64,000 nucleotides of DNA from the NCBI GenBank assembly GCA_026636295.1, contig CP089456.1, positions 930,001 to 994,000 of the forward strand, written 5' to 3'. Each line of letters begins with the position of its first letter. The first letter of the stretch is position 1. Origin of the DNA: Medakamo hakoo (Eukaryota; Chlorophyta; Trebouxiophyceae; Coccomyxaceae). The notes below the pieces were generated by a model. That model was given only the letters and a program-made list of their open reading frames with translations, searched no databases and had not been told where the DNA came from. A program made the translations under genes and the position numbers. Positions 60,857 through 64,000 of this stretch are shown piece by piece.

Positions 60857-63309
60857 CTCGCCGCCACCCCCGTCGCCGCCGCCCTCTCCGTCTGGCGACA
60901 GGTCCACCACGACCACCGTCACATTGTCGCGGGACCCGCGGTCGACGGCGGCCCGGGTCAGCACCGTCGCCGCAATGCGGGCGGCCGACGCGCGGGAGGC
61001 GCCCCGCTGGCGGGCCCGGCGCAGGCACCGGCGCGCGAGCGCGACCGCTTCCGCGTTGGACAGCACGTCCCACAGGCCGTCGCTGGCCAGCAGCAGCAGC
61101 TCGTCGTCCGGGCGGCGGGCGATGATGGTCACCTCGGGCTGGGCGATGACGAACGGGCGCAGGCAGTGGTCGCCGATGGCGCGGGAGACGGCCAGGACGC
61201 CCATGACCCGGACGCCGTTCCAGAAAAGGATCTGGCCGCCGGCCGCTTCGACGCGCGCGGTCTCGTCCTCGCGCGCGGCCTTGTGGTCGTCGGTCAGGGG
61301 CAGGGCCGCGCCGCCGCGGCACAGGACGGCGCGGGAGTCGCCGCAGTTGGCCACGTACAACTGGCGGGAGCCGACGAGGGCGACGACGGCCGTCGTGCCG
61401 ACGAGCGCGGCCGCGTCGCCGTCCGTCGCCGCAAACTCGGCGTCGGTGCGCGAAAACGCGTCGGCGAGCGCCGACTCGAAGCGCCGGGCGGAGCAGGGCG
61501 GCTGCTGCTGCGACGAAGCCGGTTCCTCCGCGGGCCCGGGTTCGGCAGGCCCGCCGGCAGCCGACCCGGCTTGGGCGGCAGCCGCGGCGGCGGCGGCGGC
61601 GGCCGCAGCCCGCTCCCCCGCACTGATTTCATCGAGCAGGGCCGCCTCGGCGTCGGGCGACCCGTCGCCCTTGTCCGCCGCGGCCGCGGCCGCGGCGGCG
61701 GCGGCCGCCACAGCCGCCGCCGCGATGTCGGCCAGGTCGTCGCTGCCTCCAGGGGCTGCCGTCAGACCACCCGCCTGGGTGGGCGTGCCGCCGGCCGAGG
61801 GCGCGGCCGTGGACGACGCCAACCCAGCGCCGCGGACGGGCGTCCCGCCGCCAGACTGCGCCACGACAGCGGCCGCCGCGCGGGAGGCCGACCGGGCCAG
61901 GTCGCCGGGCGTGCCCAGCGGGATCAGCGCGCGAGAATGGGAGCCGACGGCCGCGCCCACGACGGCGGCCGGGTCCACGAGCGCGGAGGAAGAGCGCGAG
62001 GGCGGGCGGTGCGCGCCCGCCGTCGCTGGTGGACCCGCGTGCGCAATCGGCACAGGCGGCGTGGCTGGTTGGGGGCCGCGCGGCAGGCCGGGCGGCGGCA
62101 GCGGCGCCGCGTCGACAGCGGCACCCTCCACCGGCCGTCGGGCGGCGGGCGAGGGCGGGCCGGACCCGGACGGAGAGGCGCCGGAGCCGGAGCCGCCCGC
62201 CGCGCCGCCTCCAGCGCCCGGCAGCCGCCCACCGGTGGCCTCGGCCAAGGCTTCCGCGATGCGCTGGTGCAGCGTCTGCGCGCAGTGCAAGGCGGCTTCC
62301 GCGCCGCCGTGGCCGTCGAAGACGCCGAAAAAGTGGAGGGTCTCCATGTACGCTTCCTCCTCGTCCGCGGCGGGCGCGGCCGCCGTGGCTTGGGGTGGGG
62401 TGGTGGTCGCCGTCGCACCACCACCACCGCCGCCGCCGCCATCCTGCGAGCCCGACGGTGACGACGGCCCGGACCCGCCCGCCACGTGCGGCGCGATGCG
62501 CGGAGGGAGGACTTCACCCAATGGCGCCACGGGCATGGGCAGCTCGATGAGGCAGGGGACGGCGTTCCACGCGTCCTCCTGCGTGGTGAGGGGGGGTCGG
62601 GAAAAAAAAATGGGATGGGGATGGAGCGGTGAGCAAAAAAGCAAAAACGACAGCGGAAAACGGGGCAGCGTCGCAATCGTTCCTCCCTCTCCCCTCCACG
62701 ACGCACCATGGCTCGGCGCTTGCCCATGATGGCCTTGGCCCCGTGCGGCGGGCAGGCCGCGCCCGGGTTGGCGGCGCCGGACGCGGGGTGTGTGCCGGCC
62801 GCGCCCGACGAGGTCGAGCTGTTGAAGGATGGAGACGCCAGCCCGGGGCGCCGCGGCGGCGACGGCAGCGGCGGCGGCACAGCTGTTGTTGTTGTGGCAG
62901 CGGCAGGGTCGGGCTCATCGCTCAGGCGCAGGCCACCCAGGTCGGGCGGCGCCTCGCCGTTGCTGCCTGTGTGTGTGTGTGTGTCGAGGGAAGGTTGGGA
63001 CGCCCGGGGGCGGTCGAATGAGAGGGGACCGCCCGCGCCGCGTGCGCAGAGAGCGGGCGCGCGTGCGGGCAAAGGGGCGGGCGCCCAGTCCATACAGCCG
63101 TCCGAACGCGGCCTAGACGCGCTCGTCAACCGCGCCGGCGGTTGGGAAAGGGCTCCATCGCCCGGCGTCGCCGTGAGGCCGACGCGCACATTGCACGCCT
63201 CCCGCCGCCCGCGGGCGAAACGCTCAACAGCGCGTCGCCAGTGTTTGCATGGAACGGCGCGCGCGCCTCCCGCCCATCCCCACGCTCACGCACCTGTGTT
63301 GCCCGGCAT
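60752..63309 (-). CDS. PP2C protein phosphatase, clade-A-like
   Basis: A 700-residue Mg/Mn-dependent Ser/Thr phosphatase. Exons are 63309-63294 (16 nt, MPGNT plus one base), 62966-62707 and 62578-60752. Introns (GTGCGT, GTGCGT) have phases 1 and 0 and join AKAIMGKRRAM|EDAWNAVP, the usual first PP2C strand. Motifs in order: FFGVFDGHGG (about 176-184), GTTAVVAL, LYVANCGDSRAVLCR, LTDDHK, V.GVLAVSRAIGD, LLLASDGLWDV and GSRDNVTVVVVDLS, so all metal-binding Asp residues are present. Between DGHGG and GTTA lies an Ala/Gly/Ser/Pro insert of roughly 200 residues. The motif style is closest to the ABI1/HAB1 branch that acts in plant abscisic-acid and SnRK2 signalling, but that assignment needs a tree. 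Confidence 0.88.
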
Positions 63310-63879
63310 GGCGGTGCGCGTGACTCCGCTGTCACCCGTCCCTGTGGTTTGGTGGGGAGGAGGCGGGCGGTGAGGGCGGGGGCGGCCGCGTTTGTCGGCG
63401 AGGAAGCTGCGAGGGCGTGTGACGGCGAACCGACGCGAAAGCAGTTTTTGGGGGGCGTGTGCACAAGGGCACCGGACACGACACGCGCGAAGCGCTGCGT
63501 GCGCAACGGCACACGCGCCTCGCGCCCTGCGGTCGAGGAGCAGGGGTGATGCCGCCCACACACTGAGTGTGTGCGCGGCGGGCGAGCGCTCAACGTGGGG
63601 GCGTGACGATGCGGCGCGGAGTGCAGAGAAAGAAGACGACGGCGCGCGAAGCCGCGTCCACACACACCTGTCGCCAAGCGCGCGCGAGGTGAGGGAAGCC
63701 CGGCTCCGTCGTGTGGGCGAGGGTGTCCTGGGCGTGTGCCGCCCGCCTTGAAAAAGTGAACGCAGCGAATGGACGTGTGCACGCGCAGCGGCCCATGCCT
63801 CACACAATAAAGAGGAGGCTCATCACCCTGACCAGCGACCGTGGTCATTGACCACAAAAAAAAAACAGGCGGGCACGAG
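63310..63879. promoter_or_regulatory. divergent spacer at window end
   Basis: 570 bp between the PP2C start and the last gene's ATG. Open frames are present but not conserved. A CACACACTGAGTGTGTG palindrome lies at 63557-63573 and an A9 run near 63856. Confidence 0.35.
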
Positions 63880-64000
63880 ATGGCGGACCCGCCCGGGCCC
63901 GCGTCGCCTCCACCCGAGGCAGAGGGCGACGATGCCCAGGTCCACCTTGGCCACATCGACCTGGCCCTGGCCGTGCTGAAATGGAGCGGCGACGGCAGCA
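63880..64000 (+). CDS. unknown protein, start only
   Basis: An ATG at 63880 opens a frame that stays open to the window edge: MADPPGPASPPPEAEGDD, then AQVHLGHIDLALAVLKWSGD. A Pro/acidic start followed by a helical segment and a preceding A-rich leader resembles other gene starts here. Only about 40 residues are visible, so no function can be given. Confidence 0.45.
   Translation, partial: MADPPGPASPPPEAEGDDAQVHLGHIDLALAVLKWSGDGS

Noticed and set aside
63187-63189. GTG-initiated longer PP2C N-terminus
   Set aside because: A 16-nt ATG exon at 63309-63294 with a GTGCGT donor splices in phase to the CAG acceptor at 62967-62969, so the stretch between is an intron.
1-64000. Bacterial contig
   Set aside because: Although GC-rich, the genes have phased spliceosomal introns, transit peptides and eukaryote-only families (GRWD1, EI24, DNAJC9, SDS22, CG-1, AP2).
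1-64000. tRNA or rRNA genes, CRISPR arrays, transposons or virus-like elements
   Set aside because: No cloverleaf with a GGTTCGA-type B box, no rRNA core sequence, no spaced repeats, and no transposase, reverse transcriptase or capsid motif was seen.

Overview
The window is nuclear DNA of a very GC-rich, gene-dense eukaryote, most likely a unicellular green alga. The evidence is mixed coding strands, short GT-AG introns (about 100-400 nt), and a gene set that only a plastid-bearing plant-lineage cell would carry together: zeaxanthin epoxidase, a transit-peptide SufS, a plastid-type EttA, a SAP-domain protein with a transit peptide, beta-carbonic anhydrase, an mTERF-like protein, AP2 and CG-1 transcription factors, and an MS1/MMD1-type PHD protein. 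A prasinophyte-grade or similar picoalga fits; the species cannot be named from sequence alone.

I support 34 genes in 64 kb, two of them cut by the window edges. 0-10.4 kb: GRWD1, a small membrane protein, EttA, gluconokinase, an EI24-like ER protein, neuferricin, SufS. 10.4-22 kb: an RNI-type LRR protein, a diacylglycerol-kinase-fold lipid kinase, a 1241-residue PHD protein, the AAA ATPase AFG2/CIP111. 22-32 kb: an NmrA-like reductase, an mTERF-like protein, a COQ7 relative that appears to have lost its iron ligands, an AP2 protein, a TrmL-type tRNA methyltransferase, an isochorismatase-fold hydrolase, an unknown. 32-38 kb: three genes with photosynthetic or plastid character (a one-TM protein, a truncated haemoglobin, zeaxanthin epoxidase). 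38-50 kb: SDS22, a STE20-like kinase, an unknown, a SAP protein, beta-carbonic anhydrase, a degenerate aldo-keto reductase. 50-64 kb: a CG-1 protein, a plastid tRNA-binding OB-fold protein head-to-head with MetRS, DNAJC9, a MoeA/CNX1E protein, a clade-A-like PP2C, and the start of one more gene.

The genes do not form operons. They alternate in strand and share short convergent or divergent spacers. I rebuilt 37 introns by matching splice phase with protein homology. They show clear habits: donors GTGCGT and GTGAGT are about equally common, introns sit near the 5' ends of genes, the first intron often separates the transit-peptide exon from the mature protein, and introns tend to be G-rich after the donor and C-rich before the acceptor. 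I saw no rRNA, tRNA, CRISPR array or recognisable transposon. Two AT-richer stretches (about 47.88-48.45 kb and 52.14-52.54 kb) are unexplained.
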